From Leptospiraceae bacterium (lineage in GTDB: Bacteria; Spirochaetota; Leptospiria; Leptospirales; Leptospiraceae), in NCBI GenBank assembly GCA_016708435.1, contig JADJFV010000003.1:32501-96500 (forward strand): a stretch of 64,000 bases of DNA. Direction: 5' to 3'. Under the pieces are notes generated by a model. It was not told where the DNA came from and made no database searches. It worked only from the letters and a program-made list of their open reading frames with translations. Within the stretch, counting starts at the first letter, position 1, and every line of letters begins with the position of its first letter. Both the position numbers and the translations under genes were made by a program. Positions 35,421 through 45,192 of this stretch are shown here, piece by piece.

Positions 35421-35951
35421 ATGAAAAAGTTTTCTATAATATGCGTTAGTATTTGCGCCTTATTCGTATTAGGCGATTGTAAGAAAGAAGAAGGCACTTC
35501 CGTCGGTGGTGGGATGGCTTCTGTTGAAGACTCCACTTCACAAAAAAACGTTGTTGGTATTGCAGTTGGATCAAAAGACCACACTACCTTAGTTGCAGCA
35601 GTAAAGGCAGCTGATTTAGTCGATTCGTTAGCTAATCCGGGACCTTTTACAGTGTTTGCACCAACGAATGATGCCTTCGATAAACTTCCAAAGGGAACTG
35701 TGGAAGGTTTATTAAAAGCAGACAAGATTGATGACTTAAAAAATATTTTAGAATACCATGTAATCGTAGGAACATACAAAAAAGAAAATCTACAAGATGG
35801 TCAAGTCATCGGAATGGCAAATGGCGGCAACATCACAGTAACCGTTAAAGATGGTAAGACTTTAATCAACGGAGAATCTCAAATTATTGCATCTGTTCCT
35901 GCTTCCAATGGAATTGTGCATGTAATGGATACAGTGCTTTTACCGAAGTAA
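35421..35951 (+). CDS. Fasciclin-domain lipoprotein
   Basis: A signal peptide with lipobox VLGDC (about 15-20) is followed by a linker and one FAS1/fasciclin domain (about 45-175). Motifs: FTVFAPTNDAFDKLPKGT and the second conserved box LINGESQIIASVPASNGIVH, followed by VMDTVLLPK. Length 176 aa. Single-domain bacterial fasciclins are secreted or lipid-anchored and mediate adhesion. An SD-like GAGAAAGAGA precedes the ATG. The 207 bp to the convergent sucA hold no clear gene. Confidence 0.9.
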   Translation: MKKFSIICVSICALFVLGDCKKEEGTSVGGGMASVEDSTSQKNVVGIAVGSKDHTTLVAAVKAADLVDSLANPGPFTVFAPTNDAFDKLPKGTVEGLLKADKIDDLKNILEYHVIVGTYKKENLQDGQVIGMANGGNITVTVKDGKTLINGESQIIASVPASNGIVHVMDTVLLPK

Positions 35952-36158
35952 ATATTACACTGTCACCTCGAACCGCATTACCGTGAGAGGTCTATTTAAC
36001 AAATTTACTATTAGTTTTGTCTTTTAGTATGTTTGTAAAATAGATTTCTCACAGCCTAACCTCAGATGCGAATCCATTTATTCAGTCGGGAACCCATATT
36101 TTCTTACAGTTCGAAATGACAGTTCAAAACCTTTTCTAACTCTTTGTGGCTAATTACA

Positions 36159-38920
36159 TTAGGAGAGAGCTTCTTTAACGATTGCCTCTTGCTCTTTCAT
36201 ATGAACTTTTACATGGCCTGCAGCCGGGCTTGGAGATTTTTTTCTACCGTAGTATTTGAATTCTCTATCACCTAAAATATGCTCAAAGAAATCACGCACA
36301 AAGAACCAGGCACCCTGGTTGTGTGGCTCTTCTTGCACCCAACAAAACTCAGTCGCTGATTTATACTGGAGTAACACTTCTTTGATTTGCGATTCAGGGA
36401 ATGGATAAATTTGTTCAAGACGAACAATCGCTATATGGGATAATCCCTTTTTGTCTCTCGCATCAACTAAGTCATAGTAAATTTTTCCACTACAGAATAG
36501 AATTTTTTTCACGCCTTCTGGTTTAATTTCAGGTTTATCTACTAACACTTCTTGAATGCGCCTGTGAGTAAATCATCAATGCTAGAAACAGCAGCGGGGA
36601 ATCGGAGTAAACTCTTAGGAGTCATTACGATTAATGGCTTACGGTAGTTACGAAGCATTTGCCTTCTGAGTAGGTGAAAGTATTGTGCTGGAGTTGTGCA
36701 ATTAGCAATTTGAATATTGTTTCCAGCACAGAGTTGGAGCATTCTTTCTAAGCGTCCACTTGAATGCTCAGGTCCCTGACCTTCATATCCATGTGGGAGT
36801 AATACCACTAAGCCGCTCATACGTTGCCATTTTATTTCAGAGCTTGAAATGAATTGGTCAAAGATTACTTGAGCCGTGTTTGCGAAATCTCCAAATTGAG
36901 CTTCCCAAATTACAAGTGCACTTGGATCAGCAAGAGAATATCCATATTCAAAGCCTAAGACAGAGTATTCGGAAAGAGATGCGTTAATAACTTCAAATTT
37001 CGCTTGTTCTTTAGAAATATGTGCAAGCGGGGAATACGTCGCACCATTGTTTATATCAACTAAGAGTGCATGTCTATGAGTGAAAGTTCCGCGCTGTGAA
37101 TCTTGCCCTGATAAACGAACCCTAAATCCAGATTCTAAGATAGAACCAAAGGAAAGTAATTCTGCACAGCCCCAATCGATTGGAATTTCTCCTTCTCCCA
37201 TTTTCTTGCGCGTTTCTAAAAGTTTTACCAATTTTGGATTTGCGGTAAAATCACTTGGAATCGTGGTCATCGCTTTGAGGATACTCGTCAGTTGCCCCTT
37301 GAGTAATTTGGTAGCAGGCTCTGAGTCAAGAGGATCTTTGGAAAACTTTGACCAAACACCTTGCATAGTATCTACTTGGATTTTGATGTCTTTGTTTTTT
37401 GTTTCGTTAAAAGAATCTTCTAGTCCTTTACCGACTTCTTCTTTGATTGCTTCCAATTCTTCTTTGTTTATAATTCCTTCTTTTAATAATGCTTCTTCAT
37501 AAAGAAGTGCTGTAGGCGGATGACTCTTGATTATATTATACATATGAGGTTGTGTAAATGCAGGCTCATCCATTTCATTGTGACCGAGTCTTCTATAACA
37601 AATTAAATCAATGATTACATCTTTATGAAATTTCTGTCTGTATTCGTGTGCTAATTTTACGACACGATAAGCTGCTTCCGGGTCATCGCCGTTCACGTGA
37701 AAAATTGGAATTTGAAATCCTTTAGCAAGGTCTGTTGCGTATAACGTTGATCTAGATTCACTCGGTAGAGTAGTAAAACCAATTTGGTTATTGATTACAA
37801 TATGAAAAGTTCCACCTGTTGTATATCCTTCTAAGTTCATGAGGTTTAAAGTTTCTGCCACTACGCCTTGACCAACAAACGCTGCATCTCCGTGAATGAG
37901 AATTGGCATATACTTTTCGCGAGTCAAATCGCCGTTAAGCGTTTGTCTTGCACGCACACTACCGGTTACTACTGGATTGACCGCTTCTAAGTGACTTGGA
38001 TTAAATGCGAGAGAAAGTTTAACTTCTTTTCCGGACTCTGTTTTAATATTATTAGAATAACCTAGATGGTATTTTACATCCGCATAGCTTTCTGATTCGG
38101 TGCCAATTTTTTCTTCGAACTCTGCAAAGATTAAACTCGCAGGTTTTTGAATTGTATTCACTAAAACGTTTAATCTTCCACGATGAGCCATTCCAATGAT
38201 GAGTGCATCCATATTGTATTCGCCTGCTTGCTCTACAACTAAATCCAGCATTGGAATCATGGTCTCTCCACCTTCGAGAGAAAAACGCTTCTTACCCACA
38301 AACTTCTTTGCTAAAAATTGTTCGAAGTAATCCGCTTTGTATAATTTTTTAAAGAGACGGAGCTTTGCTTTTTTTTCTAATTGGTAAGAGTTCGCAGTGG
38401 ACTCCATTTTGTGTTGAATCCATTCTCTTTCTTCATCGTCTACGATGTAGTATTGTTCGGAACCAATGCTTCCACAGTAGGTTTTCTCATACCATTCGAT
38501 TACATTTTTAAGTTTTGTTTTTCCTAGATCAGGATTTCCTGAATCCACAATCGTTTCTAAATCATCAGGCTTGAGGTTTGCTAATTTCAAATCAAGAAAT
38601 TTGCGGTCTGGTTTTAGTATTCCGAGTGGATCGAGGTTAGCGGCTAAGTGTCCTTGTCTCCTGTAAGCATTGAGCAAGTTCATGAGTCCCATTTCTTGGA
38701 AATTTGCTGCGTTTGCATCTTTGAAAAAACTAGTTACTTCTTCATGACCATTTTTTCCATTGGAATGTCCATTTGTAAAACTTACACCAGAATCTAACTC
38801 TCTAAAAAAATCCTGCCATTCTTTTTCTACGCTCGAGGGATTTTGTTTGTAGGCTTGATACAATTCTTCGAGTAATTCTGTATTATCCGCATATAATGCC
38901 ATTGTTCCTAAATTTACCAT
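36159..38920 (-). pseudogene. sucA: 2-oxoglutarate dehydrogenase E1, one frameshift near the C-terminus
   Basis: E1 decarboxylates 2-oxoglutarate with ThDP. The long piece (36542-38920, 792 aa) has the E1o N-terminus (ELYQAYKQNPSSVEKEWQDF), GMAHRGRLNVL and the ThDP region GDAAFVGQGVVAETLN. The short piece (36159-36548) is the normal C-terminus (CSGKIYYDL, WVQEEPHNQGAW). They join if one C is added in TTC(C)AAGAAGTG near 36555, giving GAFQEVLVDKPE. So a single base breaks the gene as written. TCA cycle E1 loss would be costly, so a sequence error is quite possible. It is the last gene after sucB and lpd. Start could also be ATG at 38902. Confidence 0.88.
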
Positions 38921-38968
38921 TTTAATTATCCTCTTTAAATTCTTTCTATATTTTGGAGGTAAGAAAAA

Positions 38969-39000
38969 TTTCTCTGTGCCTCCGTGCCTCAGTGGCTAAT
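38969..39000. repeat. Intergenic repeat of the GCCACTGAG/CACAGAG family
   Basis: TTTCTCTGTGCCTCCGTGCC plus TCAGTGGCTAA lies between lpd and sucA. It is the reverse orientation of the unit at 45101. Confidence 0.6.
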
Positions 39001-39001
39001 C

Positions 39002-40405
39002 TTAACTATGAATTGACCATTTATCCACTGCCATCGCAGCTTCTCTAACTACTTCCGAAAGAGTAGGGTGAGCATGACAGGTGCGAGCCAAGTCTTCTGC
39101 TGATGCGCCAAACTCGAAAGCAATTGCTGCTTCTACAATCATATCGGAGGCGCGAGGTCCTATGATATAAATTCCAAGTAGCTTGTCTGTTTTTTTGTCG
39201 GCTAAAACTTTGACTTGTCCGTCTGACTCACCCATTGCTTTCGAGCGACCATTTGGTTTAAACATTGCCTTTCCAACTTTGTATTCAATTCCTTTGGCTT
39301 GCAATTCTTCTTCGCCGAGTCCAACCCAGGCTACTTCAGGCCAGATATATACAATCCAAGGAATCGCTGCATAATTTACATGCCCTGATTGACCTGCTAG
39401 TATTTCGGCTAACGCAATGCCTTCGTCTTCTGCTTTGTGTGCAAGCATCGGACCATCTATTACATCGCCTATCGCATAGATATTTGGTATGGAAGTTTGG
39501 AAATTATGAGGGTTTACTTCTATTCTACCTCTAGGAGTAAATTTGACTCCTAATTCTTTTGCACCTAAATTATCCGCGTATGGTCTTCTTCCAACGGCTA
39601 ACAATACTACGTCGCCATCAATCTGAATGGATTTGCCTTCCGGGTTTTGGATGTTTACAATGACTTTGTCTTTTTTCTTTTCTGTGCCTAAAACTTTGTG
39701 CTCGAATAAAAAGTTAATGCCCTGTCCTTCTAAGAGTCTTTGTGCATAAGAAGACATCTGCTTATCTGCAGTGCCAAAGAGTCTTGATTGTAATTCCACA
39801 ACGGTAACTTTCGCGCCAAGTCTAGACCAAACAGATCCGAGTTCAAGTCCAATGACTCCAGCACCAATGATGATTAGATGCTTGGGAACCTCCGGGAGAT
39901 TGATCGCATGATCAGAGGTTACTACTTGTTTACCATCAATTTCAAATCCTGGAATTTCGATGGGCGTAGATCCTGTAGCAAGGATGATGTTCTTGGAAAT
40001 GATTTTTTCAGTGCCAGATTCAGAAGTAATTTCAATTTCGGTTGTGGAGATTAATTTTCCATGTCCTAGGAATCGTTCGATCTTATTTTTTTTCATAAGA
40101 TAATCGACACCTTCTGTTACTTCTTTTACGACTTTGTCTTTTCTTTCTAAAAGTTTTTTTAAGTCTAACTTTACTTCACCTACACTGATGCCGTGATCGG
40201 CTAATTTATGTTTAACTTTGTGGTATTCCTCAGAGGAGTCAAGGAGTGCCTTAGAAGGAATACAACCAACGTTTAAACAAGTCCCTCCGAGAGTTTTACG
40301 TTTTTCAACAATCGCAACTTTCATTCCAAGTTGAGCCGCACGAATAGCGGCAACGTATCCGCCGGGACCGGAGCCAATCACTGTTACATCAAATTCTTTA
40401 CTCAT
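39002..40405 (-). CDS. lpd: Dihydrolipoyl dehydrogenase (E3)
   Basis: This FAD enzyme reoxidises the lipoyl groups of E2, reducing NAD. It has the FAD-binding VIGSGPGGYVAA, the redox disulfide GGTCLNVGCIPSK, the NAD-binding IIGAGVIGLELGSVWSRLG, and the catalytic HAHPTLSEVV at the C-terminus. Length 467 aa. It lies between sucB and sucA in the same operon and so serves the 2-oxoglutarate complex (and perhaps others). A repeat unit fills the gap to sucA. Confidence 0.96.
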   Translation of the reverse strand: MSKEFDVTVIGSGPGGYVAAIRAAQLGMKVAIVEKRKTLGGTCLNVGCIPSKALLDSSEEYHKVKHKLADHGISVGEVKLDLKKLLERKDKVVKEVTEGVDYLMKKNKIERFLGHGKLISTTEIEITSESGTEKIISKNIILATGSTPIEIPGFEIDGKQVVTSDHAINLPEVPKHLIIIGAGVIGLELGSVWSRLGAKVTVVELQSRLFGTADKQMSSYAQRLLEGQGINFLFEHKVLGTEKKKDKVIVNIQNPEGKSIQIDGDVVLLAVGRRPYADNLGAKELGVKFTPRGRIEVNPHNFQTSIPNIYAIGDVIDGPMLAHKAEDEGIALAEILAGQSGHVNYAAIPWIVYIWPEVAWVGLGEEELQAKGIEYKVGKAMFKPNGRSKAMGESDGQVKVLADKKTDKLLGIYIIGPRASDMIVEAAIAFEFGASAEDLARTCHAHPTLSEVVREAAMAVDKWSIHS

Positions 40406-40450
40406 ATTATTTCCTTTCAGCGCCGGTGATTTAACGCCGGCTAATTATCA

Positions 40451-41665
40451 TTAAACTTCGATTAAGAGTCTAGTAGGATCTTCAATCATTTCTTTTATTT
40501 TGACTAAGAATAGAACTGCTTCTTTTCCATCAATGATTCTATGGTCATAAGACAGAGCAACATACATCATCGGGCGAATTACGATTTGATCGTTTACAAC
40601 TACCGGTCGTTTTACAATATTATGAAGTCCTAATATTCCAACTTGCGGATAGTTTAGAATAGGCGTAGACATCATAGAGCCGTAAGTTCCACCGTTAGAA
40701 ATAGAGAAAGTTCCACCTTGCATTTCTTCTAGAGAAATTTTACCATCTTTGACTCGGTTTGCAAGTCTTGCGATTTCAGATTCAATTCCAGCAAAGCTGA
40801 GTTGATCGGCGTCGCGAACAACAGGGACTACAAGACCTTTAGGTCCACCCACTGCCACTCCGATATCATAGTAATTTTTGTAAATAATATCAGTATCGCG
40901 GATTTCTCCATTAACCGCAGGGTATGCTTTTAGAGCGGCTACTGCTGCTTTTGTGAAGAAGCTCATAAAACCAAGACCAACATTGTGTTGCTCTTTGAAT
41001 TTATCTTTGTATTGTGCTCTTAAGTTCATCACACCGGACATATCAATTTCATTGAACGTTGTAAGAATCGCTGCGGTGTGTTGAGCGGTTACTAGTCTGT
41101 CAGCTACAGCACGACGAAGACGGGACATTGGAACCACAGTTTCTCTTTCTCCGGTATTTCTCGGAACAACTTTTGCAGGAGCAGAAGGGGTTGAACTAGC
41201 TGAAGGTTTATTTTCTATATAAGATATAACATCCCCTTTAGTGACTTGTCCGTGTTTGCCGCTACCGGATATTGAATTTGCATCTATTCCGTTTTCAGCA
41301 GTCATTTTACGAACAGAAGGTGGAAGAGTTTCATTCTTAGGTGCTTCTGCTTTGAGAGCGGCTACTTGTGGTTTAACTTCAGTAGCAGGCTGAGTTTGAG
41401 GTGAAGAGCTAGTAACCGTTGCGGTAGCACCTTCTTCGATGAGTCCAATGATTTCTCGAACAGAAACTGTTTCGCCAGCTTTTTTCTTTTGTTCTTTTAG
41501 AACACCAGCGGCAGGAGCGCGGACTTCCATTGTAACTTTGTCGGTTTCGAGCTCAGCCAAAATTTCATCTGCTTTCACCGATTCGCCGGGTTTCTTTGTC
41601 CAATTGAGTAACGTTGCTTCTGTAATTGATTCGCCCATTTCAGGCACTTTGATTTCGACAGCCAT
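40451..41665 (-). CDS. sucB: Dihydrolipoyl succinyltransferase (E2o)
   Basis: This is the E2 core of the 2-oxoglutarate dehydrogenase complex. One lipoyl domain (about 1-78) has the lipoylated Lys in ELETDKVTMEV. A Pro/Ala/Gln-rich linker follows, then the peripheral-subunit-binding domain (LPPSVRKMTAENGIDANSIS). The catalytic domain ends with ALSYDHRIIDGKEAV and its catalytic His. Length 404 aa fits SucB. It heads the operon sucB-lpd-sucA, an order different from the common sucA-sucB-lpd. A small GC-rich inverted repeat (GCCGG/CCGGC, about 40421-40441) lies between it and lpd. Confidence 0.93.
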   Translation of the reverse strand: MAVEIKVPEMGESITEATLLNWTKKPGESVKADEILAELETDKVTMEVRAPAAGVLKEQKKKAGETVSVREIIGLIEEGATATVTSSSPQTQPATEVKPQVAALKAEAPKNETLPPSVRKMTAENGIDANSISGSGKHGQVTKGDVISYIENKPSASSTPSAPAKVVPRNTGERETVVPMSRLRRAVADRLVTAQHTAAILTTFNEIDMSGVMNLRAQYKDKFKEQHNVGLGFMSFFTKAAVAALKAYPAVNGEIRDTDIIYKNYYDIGVAVGGPKGLVVPVVRDADQLSFAGIESEIARLANRVKDGKISLEEMQGGTFSISNGGTYGSMMSTPILNYPQVGILGLHNIVKRPVVVNDQIVIRPMMYVALSYDHRIIDGKEAVLFLVKIKEMIEDPTRLLIEV

Positions 41666-41775
41666 AGTTCATCCTAATAAATAATAACTTTAAAAGTATA
41701 AGGTTTAGATTTCGGTTTTTCGTAAATAAAAAAATTCATAAAACTCGCAAATAGAGATTTTTGAACGATTGAACT

Positions 41776-41800
41776 TTGCCACAGAGGCACAGAGGGAATT
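41776..41800. repeat. Intergenic CACAGAGGCACAGAG repeat; 41666-42100 otherwise empty
   Basis: TTGCCACAGAGGCACAGAGG belongs to the dispersed family also at 45101-45188. The 435-bp gap 41666-42100 also contains an ATCGGTG-type repeat (41996-42023). I see no supported gene in it. Confidence 0.6.
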
Positions 41801-42100
41801 CAGATTCTGATCTTCATTCATGTGTATCCCTTTCGAGATGACTAATGCTGACGACTTAAGGAAAAGAAATAATAACCACATAGCTTGGCTGTTGGGGAGC
41901 GAAAGCGATGGGGGGAAACTCACGAAGAGCGGGAAGATAAGAACGATAAAAAGTGATCTGGAGTTAAATCAATTGCGAATATTAAACCATCGTATCGTTT
42001 ATCGGTGAACTCGGTGTGAATCGGCCCTATTATTTGAATAGTTCCCTTCGAGTAAAAAGATTCAGAAAAGGTTATGGGTTAAAAAAAGGAGGCAGCAAAC

Positions 42101-42173
<73 letters not shown>

Positions 42174-42219
42174 ATTGCTTATGCCACAATATTAAAGCGC
42201 ACATAACCGTCAAATTAAT

Positions 42220-42465
42220 TTATAGACTATTGTGCGTTCCATCGCAGAAAGGTGGATTCTTTGTGTGTTTGCAACCACAAAAGTAGACTGATTCTGTTTT
42301 GGCAATTTGACACATAGTTGGTTTCATTCCTGTCTGGTTTCTGGCGTGAGCACCATCGCAAAATGGTTGTTTGGCTGAATGACCGCAAGAACACCATGCT
42401 TTCTTTTCACCTTCTTTTACATCGACTGTGTAGGGACCTTTTTGGGGAATAATTGGTTCGGACAT
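42220..42465 (-). CDS. CDGSH iron-sulfur domain protein
   Basis: This 81-aa protein has two tandem CDGSH-type motifs: CSCGHSAKQPFCDGAH (about 27-42) and CGCKHTKNPPFCDGTH (about 63-78). Each should hold a 2Fe-2S cluster with three Cys and one His. Two-motif forms are found in bacteria and the mitochondrial MiNT type. It probably takes part in electron transfer or cluster storage. A weak ribosome site (CAGGAG) precedes the ATG. The gene stands alone downstream of lspA, close to tRNA-Phe. Confidence 0.93.
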   Translation of the reverse strand: MSEPIIPQKGPYTVDVKEGEKKAWCSCGHSAKQPFCDGAHARNQTGMKPTMCQIAKTESVYFCGCKHTKNPPFCDGTHNSL

Positions 42466-42550
42466 TTTTGACTCCTGGTTACTTAATTTTCACCAAGAGT
42501 CTACTTATCTAAAGGTTTGTCAAAAAAAATAAATTCTGAAAGAAATTAAC

Positions 42551-43132
42551 TTATACTTTTGGTTTTGCTTCTTCTACTGCTTTAGCTTCTTCCACTTTCA
42601 TGGTAAGAATTAAGATTACAAGACCAATGGAAACGCAAGAGTCAGCAAAGTTAAAGGCAGGCCAGCGGGTGAATAATAAGAAGTCAGGCCATTCGAAGTC
42701 TAGAAAATCTACGACTCCGATAAATTCTCCGTGTTCAATCGGGGTAAATCCGAATTTGACTCCACCACCTTTTGGCATTTTGATAAAGAACTTATCTATG
42801 AAGTTTCCAAAGGCTCCGACCATGACTAGATTCCAACCCCAGGCATTTCCAATTTCGAAATTTTTCCAGCGGTAGAGGATCAAGAAGATAATGGCAAACG
42901 CCGTAGAAAATAAAGAGATGATGGAATTGTTTTGATAAATTCCAAACACAAATCCAGTGTTAAATGTAAGAGTCATACAAAAAAACTCCCCCATATAACA
43001 TTCACTGTTATGGTAAGAATAATTTTGAACTACCCAATACTTTGTTGCGAGATCAATAATTACACCGAGTAAAATGAAAACGATATACTGAGGTTTAATG
43101 ACTTCCAAGATTTTTTTTTCGAAAAACTTCAA
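42551..43132 (-). CDS. lspA: Lipoprotein signal peptidase (signal peptidase II)
   Basis: LspA cleaves lipoprotein signal peptides in the inner membrane. Catalytic Asp residues lie in GAFGNFIDKFF and FNFADSCVSIG. Four membrane helices are visible (about 17-35, 70-86, 97-110, 165-183). Length 193 aa, slightly longer than usual through an insert near 117-140 (KGGGVKFGFTPIEHGEF). The start is TTG at 43132 after AAGGA. It serves the many lipoproteins of this organism. It lies next to micro-ORF copy 3. Confidence 0.9.
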   Translation of the reverse strand: MKFFEKKILEVIKPQYIVFILLGVIIDLATKYWVVQNYSYHNSECYMGEFFCMTLTFNTGFVFGIYQNNSIISLFSTAFAIIFLILYRWKNFEIGNAWGWNLVMVGAFGNFIDKFFIKMPKGGGVKFGFTPIEHGEFIGVVDFLDFEWPDFLLFTRWPAFNFADSCVSIGLVILILTMKVEEAKAVEEAKPKV

Positions 43133-43150
43133 TTTTTTAATCCTTAAAAT

Positions 43151-43279
43151 TTAATAAAATTTGCACACCTTAAGTAAGATGAGTGACCAGCTTGCCCCTT
43201 GCTGGATCGGGGTCTTACACCAAACGGTGGGCTTGCTGCCGCAGGCTATTAGTTTACTATGTTCTTTATATTTAGACAT
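43151..43279 (-). CDS. Micro-ORF of the palindromic element, copy 3 (42 aa)
   Basis: ATG at 43277-43279 opens a 42-codon frame: MSKYKEHSKLIACGSKPTVW, then a WSLILLKV region and TAA at 43151-43153. It shares LIACGSKPT with copy 1 and WSLxLxKV with copy 2, in the same frame and in the same orientation relative to the host operon. It has no clear ribosome site. The ORF runs a few codons past the left end of the element. It may be a dying copy. Confidence 0.35.
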   Translation of the reverse strand: MSKYKEHSKLIACGSKPTVWCKTPIQQGASWSLILLKVCKFY

Positions 43280-43304
43280 GTTTGAATTTCGTAATGGAAT
43301 TACT
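43151..43304 (-). mobile_element. Palindromic micro-ORF element, copy 3 (degraded)
   Basis: It fills the gap between the ABC1 kinase stop (43309) and lspA. The CACCTTAAGTAAGATGAGTG region (43166-43186) resembles the copy-2 end, and CTTGCTGCCGCAGGCTATTA is shared with copy 1. The hairpin CCAGC / GCTGG occurs near 43188-43206. The AACTCAATGTTGC unit of copies 1 and 2 is absent. The right boundary is a guess. Confidence 0.55.
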
Positions 43305-43308
43305 TTTT

Positions 43309-45015
43309 CTATATTTTACTAGATCTATTTCGAATCAGAGAGGATAATAAAGATAACCCACTAATTCCTGCTATTGAATAAAAAAAGAGGGAAGGATAAA
43401 GGTTGTAAAAACTAAGAAAATAATTTCCAAAATGAACAGATGCAATTCCAACTAACGCGTAAAGAAATTGATTTCCTAAAACATACATTACATCAGTCTG
43501 TCTTTCAACATCCTTATTTTGAATTACAAGCCTTCCTCGATTCAGTGTCAAAAGTGCTTTGTGTAATTCGTTTGGAATTAAAAGAGATGTGGTAAACAAG
43601 TCTTTGCCTTCTTCGCTTAGAATTTTATCCACAAAACCAGATTCTCCAATAGCAATTGTTTGAAAATAATCTTCCGCGTAATCAAATACAGATCTATATG
43701 GATCTAGAATTGCGATATTTCCCATGATGAGTCCGAGAGTTCTTTCTAGCATGACGTAATTGGAAGGAACACGGGCGATTTTTAAAATATCAGATAGACT
43801 AGAATTAATTCCTTTTAAGAAAATATAGGCTTCTTCTGGATTGAGTTGCTCAATCGAAATATTTCGAAAGAAATCTGTGTTAGTAACAAAGCGCTCTAAT
43901 TTTTCCAAAGCGAATTTTACAATTTGTTCGAGCTTTTCTTTATTTACATTTTTATCAAAGAAGCCCATTTCTTCCATGCCTTCGACTACACCGTAGTAGT
44001 CTTTACTCATGGCAGAAGAAATAATCTTCTTTAAAGAAACAGCAGTGATTTCATTTACTTCACTCACAGCACCAAAGTCTATAAAGCAAAGTTTTCCCTC
44101 TGTGGTATATATTAAATTGCCGGAGTGAGGGTCTGCGTGGAAGAATCGGTATTGAAATACCATGAGAATATAAGCACGCACAAGTAGATCGAGAGGACGC
44201 GATTTTTTTGCGTTTCGTGCTTGGATAGAGCGAGTTTCGGAAATTTTTACACCTTCGATGAATTTGGTTACTAGAATTCCCTGTGTAGTATAATCGTGGT
44301 AAACCGTTGGAAATACATAGTCAGGCTCAGAAGCAAAATAGGCCGCCATTTTTTCTATGGACTTGGCTTCTTCTGATAAATCCATTTCTCTTGTGATGAT
44401 TGTTTTGACTTCGTTATGAATTTGTTTGTAGTCAAAAGTAACAAGGTAGCGATTAATTCGCTTCATTACAAATAGAACTGTGCGTAAATCTTTTTCGACT
44501 AACGTTTCAATTCCGGGGTATAAAATTTTAACAACGACTTTTTCTTCTGCCAGTTTTGCTGTATACACCTGTGCGGTGGATGCAGCAGCGAGAGGAGTTT
44601 TGCTAATTTCAGGAAATACTTCTTCGATGTTTTGATTGGTTTCTTTATAAAAACGGAGTTTTATTTCTTCAAAAGAATGCGGTGGAATTCTATCCTGTAA
44701 GTCTTTAAACGCGGAGATAAAATAATCGGGTAAAAGATGACCCATATTTGATAGAAATTGACCAAGCTTAATATAGACTCCGCCTAGATTTAGGAAAAGT
44801 TCTTTGCATTCTAGTCCCAATTTGGAATAAATCGCTTCTTCTCGCTTTTGGATTTTATCCGCCGATAAGAAACGCTTTAGAATTTTATAATGCCAAAGGA
44901 GAGTCAGAGAGCGTTTGAACACAAAGCTATATACCAATAAAAAACGGGCAAAATACCCCTTATTCCTATAGGAAAATACTTCAGTGTTAGGCGATTTGTC
45001 AATAAATTGATTCAT
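43309..45015 (-). CDS. ABC1/AarF/UbiB-family atypical kinase
   Basis: This 568-aa protein has the signature motifs of the ABC1 (UbiB, ADCK) family: KxGQ region YIKLGQFLSNMG, the Ala/Ser-rich loop AAASTAQVY, FFHADPHSGNL and the metal-binding IDFGAVSEV. The C-terminus has one or two membrane helices (about 505-560). Family members bind ATP and support isoprenoid quinone synthesis or lipid export. In leptospires, menaquinone is the probable context. The exact substrate is unknown. It is co-oriented with lspA, with the copy-3 element in the gap. Confidence 0.85.
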   Translation of the reverse strand: MNQFIDKSPNTEVFSYRNKGYFARFLLVYSFVFKRSLTLLWHYKILKRFLSADKIQKREEAIYSKLGLECKELFLNLGGVYIKLGQFLSNMGHLLPDYFISAFKDLQDRIPPHSFEEIKLRFYKETNQNIEEVFPEISKTPLAAASTAQVYTAKLAEEKVVVKILYPGIETLVEKDLRTVLFVMKRINRYLVTFDYKQIHNEVKTIITREMDLSEEAKSIEKMAAYFASEPDYVFPTVYHDYTTQGILVTKFIEGVKISETRSIQARNAKKSRPLDLLVRAYILMVFQYRFFHADPHSGNLIYTTEGKLCFIDFGAVSEVNEITAVSLKKIISSAMSKDYYGVVEGMEEMGFFDKNVNKEKLEQIVKFALEKLERFVTNTDFFRNISIEQLNPEEAYIFLKGINSSLSDILKIARVPSNYVMLERTLGLIMGNIAILDPYRSVFDYAEDYFQTIAIGESGFVDKILSEEGKDLFTTSLLIPNELHKALLTLNRGRLVIQNKDVERQTDVMYVLGNQFLYALVGIASVHFGNYFLSFYNLYPSLFFYSIAGISGLSLLSSLIRNRSSKI

Positions 45016-45100
45016 TTTTTAAAAGTATTACCAGTCACTAGCATATTCAAAGAAAAGCAAGAATTTCTTACATCTAACTACAAAAGAAAAACAGTAAAGG

Positions 45101-45188
45101 AATTGCCACCGAGGCACGGAGACACAGAGAAATTTTAAGAGAGTCTTTTTCACTGCGCTCTGTATCTTTGTGCCTCTGAGGCAAAATT
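45101..45188. repeat. Intergenic hairpin of the CACAGAG/GGCAC family
   Basis: AATTGCCACCGAGGCAC and ACAGAG pair with CTCTGT, GTGCCTC and GGCAAAATT on the other side (about 45143-45188), leaving a bulged stem. It ends at the stop of the Gfo/Idh gene and could act as a terminator. Confidence 0.6.
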
Positions 45189-45192
45189 AGAA

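Noticed and set aside
37080..37502. Plus-strand ORF inside sucA
   Set aside because: It is antisense to strongly conserved E1 sequence and has no homology features of its own.
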